Source: Avipropionibacterium sp050157065 (GTDB lineage: Bacteria > Actinomycetota > Actinomycetes > Propionibacteriales > Propionibacteriaceae). Taken from it: 64,000 nucleotides of DNA. Below are positions 10,050-20,601 of the stretch, in pieces. The translations under genes were made by a program, and so were the position numbers. Below the pieces are notes generated by a model. It saw nothing but the letters and a program-made list of their open reading frames with translations, did no database searches and was not told where the DNA came from. Each line of letters opens with the position of its first letter. Within the stretch, counting starts at the first letter, position 1. Location of the stretch: the NCBI GenBank assembly GCA_050157065.1, contig CP189573.1; one strand, given 5' to 3'.

Positions 10050-11023
10050 CCCGTCGCGCTGCCGTCATCGGCTGTGGAGACATCTCCCAGCTGCACTTCA
10101 AGAGCTTGGACGAGGCGAACGCCGAACTCGTCGCGATCTGTGACGTCGATCCGGACCGGCTCGCCGCCGTGGTGCCGGACCGACAGGTCGAGCGGGTGAG
10201 CGACCACCGACAACTGCTCGATCGCGACGACATCGACGTGGTGCACATCTGCACCCCGCACAACCAGCACGTCCCGGTCGCCCTCGACTTCCTGGCCGCC
10301 GGCAAGCACGTGCTGACCGAGAAGCCGATCGCGGCCTCGCTCGAGGAGGCCGACGAGCTGGTGCAGGCCAGCAAGGAGACCGACCGCAAGGTCGGCGTCT
10401 GCTTCCAGAACCGCTACAACAAGCCGTTCGCCGCGGCCAAGGAGATCCTGGACTCCGGCCGGCTCGGCGCGGTGCTCAGCGCCGGTGCGTCGGTGCTGTG
10501 GCACCGCACCCCGGAGTACTACCGTGCGCGCCCGTGGCGCGGCAGCCGGGAGGGCAGTGGCGGTGGTGTGCTGATCAACCAGGCCATCCACACCATCGAC
10601 ATGGTGCAGTGGCTGGTCGGTGACGTGACCGAGGTGACCGGCAGTGCCGGGACGTACGGGCTGGCCGACGTGATCGAGGTGGAGGACACCGCGACGGTGG
10701 CGATGCGGCACGAGAACGGGGTCCGCAGCGTCCTGGTCGCCACCAACCTCAACCCGGTCAACGCCCCGGTCACGATCGACATCAAGACCGAGAAGGCGCT
10801 GGTGCACCTGGCCGGCGACCTGACCATCACCCACGACAACGGCGAGGTCGAGACCGTCGCCGACGAGAAGGTCGCCACCGGCGCCCGCGCATACTGGGGC
10901 ACCTCACACGGCCTGCTGGTGAAGGCGTTCCACGAGCACCTCGACCAGCCCGGCCCGTTCTGGATCGACCCGGTCGAGGGCTACAAGGCCCTCTGGATCC
11001 TGAAGCAGGTCCTCGGCTACTGA
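10046..11023 (+). CDS. Gfo/Idh/MocA-family NAD(P)-dependent oxidoreductase
   Basis: A 325-residue sugar-dehydrogenase-like protein. The N-terminal Rossmann fold starts AAVIGCGDISQLH; the family motif TEKPIA (about residues 92-97) contains the catalytic-site Lys-Pro pair. The C-terminal alpha/beta domain includes GSGGGVLINQAIHTIDMVQWLVGDVTEVTG, which is typical of the family. The substrate, usually a sugar or inositol derivative, cannot be read from sequence. GTG 10046 overlaps the terC stop and is preceded by AAGGAGGGCCA, a strong site, so it is translated from the terC message. Its presence in a probable Mn-controlled unit is odd and may be incidental. Confidence 0.9.
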   Translation: MTRRAAVIGCGDISQLHFKSLDEANAELVAICDVDPDRLAAVVPDRQVERVSDHRQLLDRDDIDVVHICTPHNQHVPVALDFLAAGKHVLTEKPIAASLEEADELVQASKETDRKVGVCFQNRYNKPFAAAKEILDSGRLGAVLSAGASVLWHRTPEYYRARPWRGSREGSGGGVLINQAIHTIDMVQWLVGDVTEVTGSAGTYGLADVIEVEDTATVAMRHENGVRSVLVATNLNPVNAPVTIDIKTEKALVHLAGDLTITHDNGEVETVADEKVATGARAYWGTSHGLLVKAFHEHLDQPGPFWIDPVEGYKALWILKQVLGY

Positions 11024-11051
11024 GGCCTCACCAAACCATGGGGCCTCACCA
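11024..11051. repeat. Ten-base direct repeat carrying the stop codon of the metallo-hydrolase gene
   Basis: GGCCTCACCA occurs at 11024-11033 and 11042-11051. On the minus strand each copy reads TGGTGAGGCC, and the second is the last Trp codon plus stop of the hydrolase gene. The 18-bp spacing therefore places a second in-frame TGG-TGA directly behind the stop. Confidence 0.8.
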
Positions 11052-11717
11052 GCCACGCTCGCGCCAGGTGCCCAACTGCGGGCGCTCGGCGCCGAGCGTG
11101 GTCGAGTCACCGTGTCCGGGGTGGACGGCGACGTCGTCTGCGAACCGGTCGAACACCTTGGTCTCCAGGTCGTCCATCAACTGACCGAAGTCGCCCTCGG
11201 TCCGGGTTCTTCCGGGCCCACCGGGGAACAGGCTGTCGCCGGTGAACAGCAGGGCGTCGCCCAGCAGCAGTGCGATCGCTCCGGGTGTGTGGCCCATCAG
11301 CCCGATCACCTCGAGGCTGATGTCGCCGGCGGTGATCACGTCGCCGTCCCACACCCCCCGCAGGTCGGACACCATGGTGGCGACCGTGATCGCTGCCACG
11401 TCGAGGGTTCCGGCGTACAGCCGCGGTCGGCCGTGCTCGGCGAGTGCCGGCAGCGCACCGATGTGATCATGGTGGCGGTGGGTGGTGACGACGACGTCCG
11501 GGGTCGTCCCCGGGCCGATCACCTCGACGATCCGCTCCGCGTCGGTGGCCGCGTCGATCATGATCAGCGCGTCGTCGGACCGCAGCAGGTAGCAGTTGTT
11601 GTCCATCTCGCCGACGGAGAACTTGGTGACCGTGATCCCGGCAGGAGCGCCCGGCAGGTCGACCGTGTCACCGCCGGGACTGACGTGATGCCGGTGATCG
11701 CGGTGATCATCACTCAT
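11046..11717 (-). CDS. MBL-fold metallo-hydrolase (glyoxalase II-like)
   Basis: A 223-residue metallo-beta-lactamase fold. The metal-binding THRHHDH motif (HxHxDH) lies near residue 85, followed by GHTPGAI, FTGDSLF (bridging Asp) and VHPGHGDST (last His). This layout is that of hydroxyacylglutathione-hydrolase-like thioesterases; in actinobacteria such enzymes may act on mycothiol or sulfur-containing thioesters, which is inference. ATG 11717 is chosen because GAGGAG lies 8 bp upstream; the in-frame extension to 11732 lacks a site. The N-terminus is His/Asp-rich (SDDHRDHRHH). It is divergent from the thiamine salvage genes. Confidence 0.88.
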   Translation of the reverse strand: MSDDHRDHRHHVSPGGDTVDLPGAPAGITVTKFSVGEMDNNCYLLRSDDALIMIDAATDAERIVEVIGPGTTPDVVVTTHRHHDHIGALPALAEHGRPRLYAGTLDVAAITVATMVSDLRGVWDGDVITAGDISLEVIGLMGHTPGAIALLLGDALLFTGDSLFPGGPGRTRTEGDFGQLMDDLETKVFDRFADDVAVHPGHGDSTTLGAERPQLGTWRERGW

Positions 11718-11768
11718 CAAGGTACTCCTCACGGTACGGATACGGATCCACCGATCACATCACACCAG

Positions 11769-11774
11769 TACGCT
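11769..11774 (+). promoter_or_regulatory. -10 box of the thiM leader transcript
   Basis: TACGCT at 11769-11774 lies 6 nt before ATG 11781, matching the leaderless geometry seen at several other genes in the window. No convincing -35 element is visible. Confidence 0.45.
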
Positions 11775-11780
11775 GGTCGG

Positions 11781-11858
11781 ATGCGGCGTACGACCCGCGA
11801 ACCGGGGCGCCGGCTTCTCGGCGATGCCGCCGGTCAGACCGTGGAGGAGGACCGATGA
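11781..11858 (+). CDS. Putative 25-residue leader peptide translationally coupled to thiM
   Basis: ATG 11781 starts a 25-codon frame (MRRTTREPGRRL..., six Arg) whose TGA at 11856-11858 overlaps the thiM ATG at 11855 as ATGA. The ATG is 6 nt after a TACGCT -10 box, so it would be translated from a leaderless message. The GGAGGAGG ribosome site for thiM lies inside its last codons. Ribosomes finishing the peptide would re-initiate on thiM. The composition is not obviously that of an attenuation peptide (Arg-rich), and I have no homolog. It could also be simply part of the leader. Confidence 0.4.
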   Translation: MRRTTREPGRRLLGDAAGQTVEEDR

Positions 11859-12658
11859 CCAACGGTGATCAACTGCGGGCGGCGATGTCGGTGGCCGTCG
11901 ACGAGTTCCGGCGCACCGTCCCGCTGGTGCAGTGCCTCACCAACATCGTGGCCGCGCAGTGGACCGCCAACGTGTTGTTGGCCGCCGGCGCGGCACCGGC
12001 CATGGTCGACAACCCCGAGGAGGCCGGTGGGTTCGCCGAGGTTGCCTCCGGGACGCTGGTCAACCTGGGCACCCCGTACCCGGAGACGGTCGCGGCGATG
12101 CGCGCCGCGGTCGAGGCGCGCCGTCGTTCCGGGGCCGGCTGGGTGCTCGACCCGGTCGCGGTCGGTGGGCTGCCGTGGCGGACCGAGATCGCGCGCGAGC
12201 TCGTCCGGGCCCATCCCCCCGCGGTGATTCGGGGCAACTCCTCCGAGATCGCCGGACTGGCCGGTGCCGCGGGGGGCCGCGGCGTCGACGCCACCGACCG
12301 ACCCGAGGACGTGCTGCCGGCGGCCCGGCAGCTGGCCGACGAGTTCGACTGTGTGGTCGCGGTCAGTGGCGAGGTGGACCACATCGTGGCCGGGGACGAG
12401 CTGGTCCGGGTCCACAACGGTGACGTGATGATGACCCGGGTCACCGGGGTCGGCTGTGCCCTCGGTGCCCTGATGTCCGGCTTGGTGAGCGTGGCGGAGC
12501 CGCGGGTCGCGGCGATCACCGCGACCGCCTGGTTGACGGTGGCCGCGGACCGCGCGATGGCGACCGCCGCCGGGCCCGGCTCGTTCGCGGCCATCCTGCT
12601 GGACGAGGTCGCCGCGGTGGACGGGGCGACGATCGCAGCCGCGGCCCGACTGTCATGA
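11855..12658 (+). CDS. thiM: Hydroxyethylthiazole kinase
   Basis: A 267-residue ribokinase-like enzyme that phosphorylates 4-methyl-5-(2-hydroxyethyl)thiazole for thiamine salvage. Recognisable motifs are PLVQCLTNIVAAQWTANVLLAAGAAPAMVDNPEE (substrate pocket), VLDPVAVGG, IRGNSSEI and VTGVGCALGAL, where the cysteine replaces the usual Ser/Cys of the anion hole next to the catalytic position. Its strong GGAGGAGG site ends 4 bp before ATG 11855. It is followed 10 bp later by thiE, so the pair makes thiazole-phosphate and couples it to the pyrimidine. No complete TPP riboswitch is visible in front. Confidence 0.95.
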   Translation: MTNGDQLRAAMSVAVDEFRRTVPLVQCLTNIVAAQWTANVLLAAGAAPAMVDNPEEAGGFAEVASGTLVNLGTPYPETVAAMRAAVEARRRSGAGWVLDPVAVGGLPWRTEIARELVRAHPPAVIRGNSSEIAGLAGAAGGRGVDATDRPEDVLPAARQLADEFDCVVAVSGEVDHIVAGDELVRVHNGDVMMTRVTGVGCALGALMSGLVSVAEPRVAAITATAWLTVAADRAMATAAGPGSFAAILLDEVAAVDGATIAAAARLS

Positions 12659-12668
12659 ATGGCCCGTC

Positions 12669-13340
12669 ATGAGCCGGCGGGACCGGCTCGCCGAGTGGTC
12701 GGGCGTCTACCTGGTCACCGACACCGGTCTGTGCGGTGGCCCGGACGGGGTGGTCGCGACCACACGGCGGGCCGTCGCGGCGGGAGTGCGGTTGGTCCAG
12801 GTCCGTGACCCGGCCGCGACCGACGACGACTTCCTGGCCCTGGCCCGGGCCGTCGTGGCCGCGCTGGCCGGCACCGGCGCCCTCGTCCTGCTGAACGACC
12901 GGGTGCACCTGGTCGCCCCGGCCGGTGCCGACGGGGCCCACGTCGGACAGGGCGACCTGGCTCCCGACGCCGCCCGCGCGAGGCTGGGACCCGACAGCGT
13001 GCTGGGCCTGTCCTGCAGCAGCGTCGACGAGGTGCTCGCGGCTCGCCGGGAGTGGCAGCCCGGTGGTGTGATCGACTACCTGGGCATCGGGCCGGTCTGG
13101 GAACAGCGCACCAAGCCCGACGCCGGGCCGGTGCTCGGGCGGTCGGGGTTGACGGCCGCCGTCGCCGCGAGCCCGTGGCCGGCCGTCGCGATCGGCGGCG
13201 TGGGGGCCGACCGGCTCGCCACGGTCCGGGAGGCCGGCGCGGCCGGGGCCGCGGTGGTGAGTGCGATCTGTGGTCAGCCCGACACCGGCGCTGCTGCGGC
13301 CGGGCTGGTCCGGGCGTGGCTCACAGCGCCGGCAGGCTGA
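12669..13340 (+). CDS. thiE: Thiamine phosphate synthase
   Basis: A 223-residue TIM-barrel enzyme that joins HMP-PP and thiazole phosphate. Visible motifs are VYLVTDTGL (strand 1), VRLVQVRDP, LLNDRVHL (phosphate/Mg site), DGAHVGQGDL, LGLSCSS and DYLGIGPVWEQRTKPDAGPVLG (the typical GPxxxTxTK loop is here GPVWEQRTK), then AIGGVGADR and GAAVVSAI (phosphate-binding). It lies 10 bp after thiM, in the same transcription unit. Its last 20 bp overlap the convergent mycothiol-dependent isomerase gene. Confidence 0.94.
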   Translation: MSRRDRLAEWSGVYLVTDTGLCGGPDGVVATTRRAVAAGVRLVQVRDPAATDDDFLALARAVVAALAGTGALVLLNDRVHLVAPAGADGAHVGQGDLAPDAARARLGPDSVLGLSCSSVDEVLAARREWQPGGVIDYLGIGPVWEQRTKPDAGPVLGRSGLTAAVAASPWPAVAIGGVGADRLATVREAGAAGAAVVSAICGQPDTGAAAAGLVRAWLTAPAG

Positions 13341-14040
13341 TCCCTGACGCGCCCTCGGGCTCGGTCTCGGAGCGACCACTCAGCCAGCCCAGCAGTTCGG
13401 TGACCGTTCCCCGTACGACGGGGGAGTCGTCGGTGACCTGGCCACAGGTCAGCGTCTCGCCGCCGACCTCGAGCCGGAAGCCCTGCTCGATCCGACCGCC
13501 GAGCCGGAACGCCACCCAGCGCAGCACCCACCCGGCCGCCGCCGGCTCCAGGTCGGCGAGGCCGACACCGATGTCGAGGTCGACGTGGTGCAGCGTGACC
13601 TCGACCAGCCGGGCCACCGGCAGCCAGCCGGCCCCCAGCACCGCGCCACCGCTGAGCGTCACCTCGGTGTCCCAGCGGTCCTCGGCGCCGATCGTGTCGA
13701 ACAGGGTGTCCAGCTCGCTGGCCGAGGTGTCCAGGTCGGTGTGCAAGGCGAGCCCGGGGCGGTCGGCGCCGGCCGCGATGTCGGCGTTGCGGGACTCGAC
13801 CGACGGGTACATCGTGCCCGGCTCACCCGACAGCACCCCGGTGGCGAGTCGGCCCAACGCGTCGGCGTTGCGGGCCAGATGGGTGGCGAGGTGGCCCCGG
13901 GTCCAGTCGGGCAGCCCGGAGGCTTCGCGCCACGCCTCGTCGGTGACGGCGATCGTGTCGCCCAGCAGGGCACCGGTCGCACGGACCAGTAGGTCATTGA
14001 TCGTGCTGAGTTCGTGGGGAATGGGCGGGATGGCTGGCAT
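13321..14040 (-). CDS. Maleylpyruvate isomerase-family mycothiol-dependent protein (DinB-like)
   Basis: A 239-residue four-helix-bundle protein of the MDMPI family. DWTRGHLATHLARNADALGRL supplies the first metal-binding His region and VEVTLHHVDLDIG the E-x3-HHxD pair that completes the zinc site. These proteins use mycothiol as cofactor in isomerisation or S-transfer; the substrate here is unknown. The C-terminal 80 residues form the usual second domain. ATG 14040 is chosen because a TACGGT -10 box lies exactly 7 nt upstream (leaderless). It converges on and overlaps thiE by 20 bp, and is divergent from uvrA. Confidence 0.85.
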   Translation of the reverse strand: MPAIPPIPHELSTINDLLVRATGALLGDTIAVTDEAWREASGLPDWTRGHLATHLARNADALGRLATGVLSGEPGTMYPSVESRNADIAAGADRPGLALHTDLDTSASELDTLFDTIGAEDRWDTEVTLSGGAVLGAGWLPVARLVEVTLHHVDLDIGVGLADLEPAAAGWVLRWVAFRLGGRIEQGFRLEVGGETLTCGQVTDDSPVVRGTVTELLGWLSGRSETEPEGASGISLPAL

Positions 14041-14047
14041 GGGTCCC

Positions 14048-14053
14048 ACCGTA
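14048..14053 (-). promoter_or_regulatory. -10 box of a leaderless promoter for the isomerase-family gene
   Basis: Read on the minus strand, TACGGT (14053-14048) is separated by 7 nt from ATG 14040. No ribosome site is present, so translation probably starts at the 5' end of the message. Confidence 0.55.
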
Positions 14054-14110
14054 TGCCCAGCGCGGCCCGGGTTCCGTTCCCGGTTGACCCGTCCCGGCTG
14101 ACCGGACGGA

Positions 14111-14135
14111 TTCTGTCGGGGGCGGCGCATAAGCT
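14111..14135 (+). promoter_or_regulatory. RecA-NDp/PafBC-type promoter of uvrA, leaderless
   Basis: TTCTGTC (14111-14117), 12 nt, TAAGCT (14130-14135), 7 nt, GTG 14143. The spacing of every element equals that in front of uvrB and uvrC. The 14 bases CCGGAC(C/G)GATTCTGTC up to the TGTC core are nearly identical to the uvrB promoter as well. Confidence 0.7.
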
Positions 14136-14142
14136 TGCGCGA

Positions 14143-17340
<3,198 letters not shown>

Positions 17341-17355
17341 GGGTCGGTCCCGCCG

Positions 17356-17751
17356 TCAGCCGATGTTGACGGTCTCCCCGGAGACCTCGGCCGGGAACGA
17401 GGCCAAGGGTTCGTTGGCCGGGCCCTGGGCCACCGATCCGTCGGTGATCGAGAACCGGCTGCCGTGGCAGTCGCACACGATCTCGGCACCGTCGATCCGC
17501 GACACCGGGCATTGCTGGTGCGTGCAGGTCTTGGTGAACGCCTTGAACTCACCGGCGGTCGGCTGGGTGACGACGTAGTTGGCGTCGGGCAGGATCAGAC
17601 CGCCTCCGACCGGGACCTCGGAGACGGCGACCGAGGCCGGTCCGGCCGGCTCCGACGGGGACTGACCGCCGGACTGGCAGGCGCCCAACCCGACCGCGGT
17701 GGCGGCCAGGCCCGAGGTGATCAACAGGTTCCGGCGGGTGTAGGGCGACAT
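17356..17751 (-). CDS. Rieske [2Fe-2S] lipoprotein with Tat-type signal
   Basis: 131 residues. The N-terminus SPYTRRNLLITSGLAATAVGLGAC has twin arginines, a hydrophobic stretch and a lipobox (LGAC), so the protein is probably exported folded and lipidated. The C-terminal Rieske domain has CTHQQC and CDCHGSRF, the complete C-x-H...C-x-x-H ligand set. ATG 17751 is set by GGAGG 4 bp upstream. Such small secreted Rieske proteins transfer electrons on the outer face of the membrane; the partner is unknown. It converges on uvrA with only 15 bp between stops. Confidence 0.9.
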   Translation of the reverse strand: MSPYTRRNLLITSGLAATAVGLGACQSGGQSPSEPAGPASVAVSEVPVGGGLILPDANYVVTQPTAGEFKAFTKTCTHQQCPVSRIDGAEIVCDCHGSRFSITDGSVAQGPANEPLASFPAEVSGETVNIG

Positions 17752-17835
17752 CAGTCCTCCAGGTGTGTGGGGATTTCGTCCCGAGCCACCCACAGCGTAC
17801 AAGCGTCCGGCGAGACTGCGCGGCGACGACCCCAG

Positions 17836-17841
17836 TACGCT
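17836..17841 (+). promoter_or_regulatory. -10 box of a leaderless promoter for the flavodoxin-fold gene
   Basis: TACGCT at 17836-17841 is followed by 7 nt and ATG 17849. No Shine-Dalgarno is present. Confidence 0.5.
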
Positions 17842-17848
17842 GCGAGCC

Positions 17849-18517
17849 ATGTTGAGCCCCGGCGACTGCTCGCCCGTCATGGTGGTGTTGGCCCATCCCC
17901 GCACCGGGTCGTTGTGTCATCGACTGGCCCGGCGGGCTGTCGAGTCGATCAAGGAGACGGGTGCGGAGGCGACCCTGCACGATCTGTACGCCGAGGGCTT
18001 CGACCCGGTTCTGCTCCCGGAGGAGGCGTGGCAGGCCAACCTTGACAGCGCCCTGCTGACCGATGACGACCGTGGGGTGCCGCGTGACGGCGGGATCGAC
18101 CCGATGGTTTCCCGCCACCGTTGGGAACTGGAGCGTTCGCGCGCACTGGTCGTCGTGCACCCCGACTGGTGGGGCAAGCCACCGGCCATCCTCAGCGGCT
18201 GGCTCGACCGGGTGCTGGTCCCGGTGTGGGGGAGCCATGACAGCGGCGACCCGAGGACCGGTCCGGAGGCCGAGCAGCGAACCGATGCCGAGGGACTTCG
18301 ACGCGTCCTGGTGATCAACACCGCCGGCGAGCGTGCCGTTGACGGTGCCGACCCGCTGGGCCTCACCTGGCGCGAGGGCGTCGGACGCCGACTCCCCACC
18401 ACGGAGCTGGAACGACTGTCGTTGCGTGGCGGCGCCGACGTCACCAGCGACCAGGTCGACCGCTGGCTGATCGCCACCGGCCGGGCCGCGCGATGGGTGG
18501 CCGGTGCTCCCCGATGA
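17849..18517 (+). CDS. NAD(P)H:quinone-oxidoreductase-like flavodoxin-fold protein
   Basis: A 222-residue flavodoxin-like protein of the KefF/MdaB/NQO1 group. The FMN/FAD-phosphate loop LAHPRTGSL replaces the usual HPxxxSxN; VVVHPDWWGKPPAILSGWLDRVL corresponds to the family's PxxWxxxPAxLKxWxDRV flavin motif. The likely role is two-electron quinone reduction in the cytoplasm. ATG 17849 fits the upstream -10 box; ATG 17879 (MVVLAHP) is a possible shorter start. It is divergent from the Rieske lipoprotein, with which it might share a redox role, though nothing proves this. Confidence 0.82.
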   Translation: MLSPGDCSPVMVVLAHPRTGSLCHRLARRAVESIKETGAEATLHDLYAEGFDPVLLPEEAWQANLDSALLTDDDRGVPRDGGIDPMVSRHRWELERSRALVVVHPDWWGKPPAILSGWLDRVLVPVWGSHDSGDPRTGPEAEQRTDAEGLRRVLVINTAGERAVDGADPLGLTWREGVGRRLPTTELERLSLRGGADVTSDQVDRWLIATGRAARWVAGAPR

Positions 18518-18599
18518 TTGACTGACGACTCGGAGATCCGTCTCGCGCTCGGCGCGTGGGTATGCTGTCGGCGATTCCCGAACCCCACCAGAAGGCACG

Positions 18600-19532
18600 A
18601 TGGCCACACAAGACGATCCTGTCCGACCAGATGTCCCGGAGCACCTGGCTGCACCCGAGAGCATCGGTGCCTGGCTGCTCCGCCTGCTGAAGGGCGTTGC
18701 GGTGGGCATCGGCTTCATCTTGCCCGGACTGTCCGGCGGTGTGCTTGCCGTGATCTTCAAGATCTACGACCCGCTCATCAAGTTCTTGGCCAACCCCTTC
18801 AAGCACTTCCTCAAGCAGTTCCGCTACTTCCTGCCCGTGGGCATCGGCGGGCTCGTCGGCCTGGTCCTGTTCTCCATCGTGGTGGCGGCAGCCTTCGGGC
18901 GCTACGAGGCAGCCTTCGTGTGCCTGTTCATCGGTTTCGTGATCGGCACCTTCCCGAGCCTGTGGCGCCAGGCGGGGAAGCAGGGCCGCGCCGGTCGGCA
19001 CTGGGTCATCCTCGCGCTGTCGGCGGCATTCATCTTCACCGTGATGCTGTTGGGCGGCCGGATGGATCTCGACGTGCCACCGTCGATCCCGGTGTGGCTC
19101 GGCTCGGGGGCGCTCATCGGCCTTGGTGTGATCGTGCCGGGTATGAGCCCGTCGAACTTCCTGATCTACTTCGGGCTGTACGACAAGATGGCCGAGGGGA
19201 TCAAGGACTTCGAGCCCACGGTGTTCATCCCCCTGTTCGTCGGCCTGATCCTGTGCGTGGTCCTGCTGGCCAAGGCCGCCAACTGGGCCTTCGGCAAGCA
19301 CTACGCCGGGATGTACCACTTCATTCTCGGCATGGTGGCCGGCTCGTCGTTGGCCATCTTCCCCACCGTCGTCCTCGTCCCCGATGCGATCGCCAAGAGT
19401 GGCCTGCCACTCGGCCTGTTCCTGGCGTTCTGCGCCGCGCTGCTCGTCGTCGGCATCCTCGCCTCATGGGGGTTCTCCAAGATCGAGAACCGCTATGCCG
19501 GGGAGAGGGAAGCCATCGACTCGTCCTCCTGA
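18600..19532 (+). CDS. DUF368 (PopT-type) polyprenyl-phosphate transporter
   Basis: A 310-residue membrane protein with about eight transmembrane segments in two inverted halves. Each half has a conserved loop: GFILPGLSGGVLAVIFKIYD (about residues 39-58) and GVIVPGMSPSNFLIYFGLYD (about 178-197), the GxxPG(L/M)S repeat diagnostic for DUF368. The family recycles undecaprenyl/decaprenyl phosphate to the cytoplasmic face for cell-wall synthesis. AGAAGG lies 4 bp before the ATG, and TATGCT near 18561 is a possible -10. Length is normal; it is a single-gene unit converging on the VOC gene. Confidence 0.93.
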   Translation: MATQDDPVRPDVPEHLAAPESIGAWLLRLLKGVAVGIGFILPGLSGGVLAVIFKIYDPLIKFLANPFKHFLKQFRYFLPVGIGGLVGLVLFSIVVAAAFGRYEAAFVCLFIGFVIGTFPSLWRQAGKQGRAGRHWVILALSAAFIFTVMLLGGRMDLDVPPSIPVWLGSGALIGLGVIVPGMSPSNFLIYFGLYDKMAEGIKDFEPTVFIPLFVGLILCVVLLAKAANWAFGKHYAGMYHFILGMVAGSSLAIFPTVVLVPDAIAKSGLPLGLFLAFCAALLVVGILASWGFSKIENRYAGEREAIDSSS

Positions 19533-19576
19533 GGTGCCGTGAGGTGCGCCGCCCCGCCGTCGGGCGAGGTGGGCCG

Positions 19577-20320
19577 TCACGCCGGGTGGATCTCGATCCG
19601 TCGTCCGTCCGGGTCGGTCACCACCACGTACGAACCCTCGGCCACGAGCGCCGCGTCGTCGAAACCGGCATCCTGCAGCCGCTCCACCACGGTGGGCAGG
19701 GACTCCTCGCTGCTGAAGCCGAGCTCGGCACCGTCGACCGGCTGGTGGGTGCGGCGGTGCAGGCCCACCACGCCGCCGGCCGATCGGAGCTCCCGCCAGG
19801 TCGTCGAGGCATCCTCGGGTCCGTTCGGGGCAGGGGAGAACCCGAAGTGCCCCAAGCAATCAGTGATGCCAGCGGGGTCGTCGGTGAACCAGACGGCGAC
19901 CACGTCGACAGCCGTGGCGACCGTCGTGTCGGCTGCTGGGCCGGGGCGGTAGCCGTACAGGTCGTGCATCTCCTCGTTGATCCAGGTGGTCCGGCCGGAC
20001 GTGTCCCTCACCTCGAGGCGACGGCCGTACGCCTCGTCGATCAGGTCGACCTGTAGCCCGCGCGACCGGAGGTGATCGGCGGCTCGCTCGGCGTCGGGGG
20101 TCTCGAAGCCCAGCGAGGTCGACACAACTCGGTTGTCCGGTCCGGCCGTCGCGGTGTCGTGGACACCGATCCGGCCGTGTCGGCCCGCCAGGACGGCGAA
20201 CCGGTCGGCCGGGCCGCTCACGACGGTCCGCAGTCCGACGGCCCGGAGGAGGGCGATCATGCCCGGAGGATCGTCGGTGAACCGGTAGGGGCACAGGTGG
20301 AACAGCGGAGCGGAGGTCAT
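19577..20320 (-). CDS. Two-domain VOC (glyoxalase/bleomycin-resistance fold) protein
   Basis: 247 residues. Two tandem vicinal-oxygen-chelate repeats: residues about 5-115 (FHLCPYRFTDDPPGMIALLRAVGL to the RTTWINEE end) and about 138-245 (VVAVWFTDDPAGITDCLGHFGF to DPDGRRIEIHPA). Metal ligands are not complete in either half, so it may bind a ligand instead of catalysing. It follows the RHH gene with an ATGA overlap (20317-20320), making a two-gene operon under the CTAG-box operator. Function, whether enzyme, drug-binding resistance protein or sensor, is open. Confidence 0.82.
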   Translation of the reverse strand: MTSAPLFHLCPYRFTDDPPGMIALLRAVGLRTVVSGPADRFAVLAGRHGRIGVHDTATAGPDNRVVSTSLGFETPDAERAADHLRSRGLQVDLIDEAYGRRLEVRDTSGRTTWINEEMHDLYGYRPGPAADTTVATAVDVVAVWFTDDPAGITDCLGHFGFSPAPNGPEDASTTWRELRSAGGVVGLHRRTHQPVDGAELGFSSEESLPTVVERLQDAGFDDAALVAEGSYVVVTDPDGRRIEIHPA

Positions 20321-20499
20321 GTCGACTCCTTCGTCACGGTGTCGTTGGTGAGGGGTGTGGACAGGTAGAGGCGCAGTGCGGTCTCCGCGACGGCGGAGAG
20401 ACTGCGGCCCTCGTCGATGGCCCGGTGCTTGAACGCGCGGATCAGGTCCGGTGGCAGGTAGACGTTGAACTGCGCCTTGGGTGGAGGCTTCGTGGACAT
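20317..20499 (-). CDS. Small ribbon-helix-helix (CopG/Arc-like) DNA-binding protein
   Basis: 60 residues. AQFNVYLPPDLIRAFKHRAIDEGRSLSAVAETALRLYL is a classic RHH domain: a beta-strand with alternating residues for the DNA groove, then two helices with the GRSLSAVAETAL second helix. A short basic N-terminus (STKPPPK) and a polar C-terminus complete it. It is the first gene of an operon with the VOC gene and sits directly behind three CTAG boxes spaced 8 bp apart. It almost certainly binds these and represses its own leaderless promoter. Antitoxins share this fold, but the partner is not a recognisable toxin. Confidence 0.85.
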   Translation of the reverse strand: MSTKPPPKAQFNVYLPPDLIRAFKHRAIDEGRSLSAVAETALRLYLSTPLTNDTVTKEST

Positions 20500-20500
20500 A

Positions 20501-20527
20501 GCTAGAATGCTAGCAATCTAGATTGCT
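20501..20527 (-). promoter_or_regulatory. Tandem CTAG operator overlapping the leaderless RHH-VOC promoter
   Basis: CTAG occurs at 20502-20505, 20510-20513 and 20518-20521, i.e. at strict 8-bp intervals. They form two overlapping palindromes: GCTAG-AATG-CTAGC (20501-20514) and the perfect 16-mer AGCAATCTAGATTGCT (20512-20527). On the minus strand TAGCAT (20512-20507) is a -10 box lying 7 nt from ATG 20499, so the operator covers the promoter. MetJ and other RHH repressors bind tandem 8-bp boxes in exactly this way. Confidence 0.75.
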
Positions 20528-20571
20528 GGGGGCAACGTCCGAGGCCGAGGTGGCACCGCGGGCGACCGGAA

Positions 20572-20594
20572 GTGTCGGTGCGCAGACATAGGGT
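20572..20594 (+). promoter_or_regulatory. RecA-NDp/PafBC-type promoter of uvrC, leaderless
   Basis: GTGTCGGTG (20572-20580), 8 nt, TAGGGT (20589-20594), 7 nt, ATG 20602. This matches the published consensus TTGTCRGTG-N8-TAGGSTA at nearly every position and is the best of the three copies in the window. Confidence 0.8.
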
Positions 20595-20601
20595 TGTCGG
20601 T

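Noticed and set aside
11733..11854. TPP riboswitch upstream of thiM
   Set aside because: A CCGGGGCGCCGGC stretch superficially resembles the start of a THI element, but the CTGAGA core and the GAACCTGAT block are absent.
20317..20499. RHH gene as antitoxin of a toxin-antitoxin pair
   Set aside because: The coupled partner is a 247-residue two-domain VOC protein, not a RelE, MazF, PIN or other recognisable toxin.
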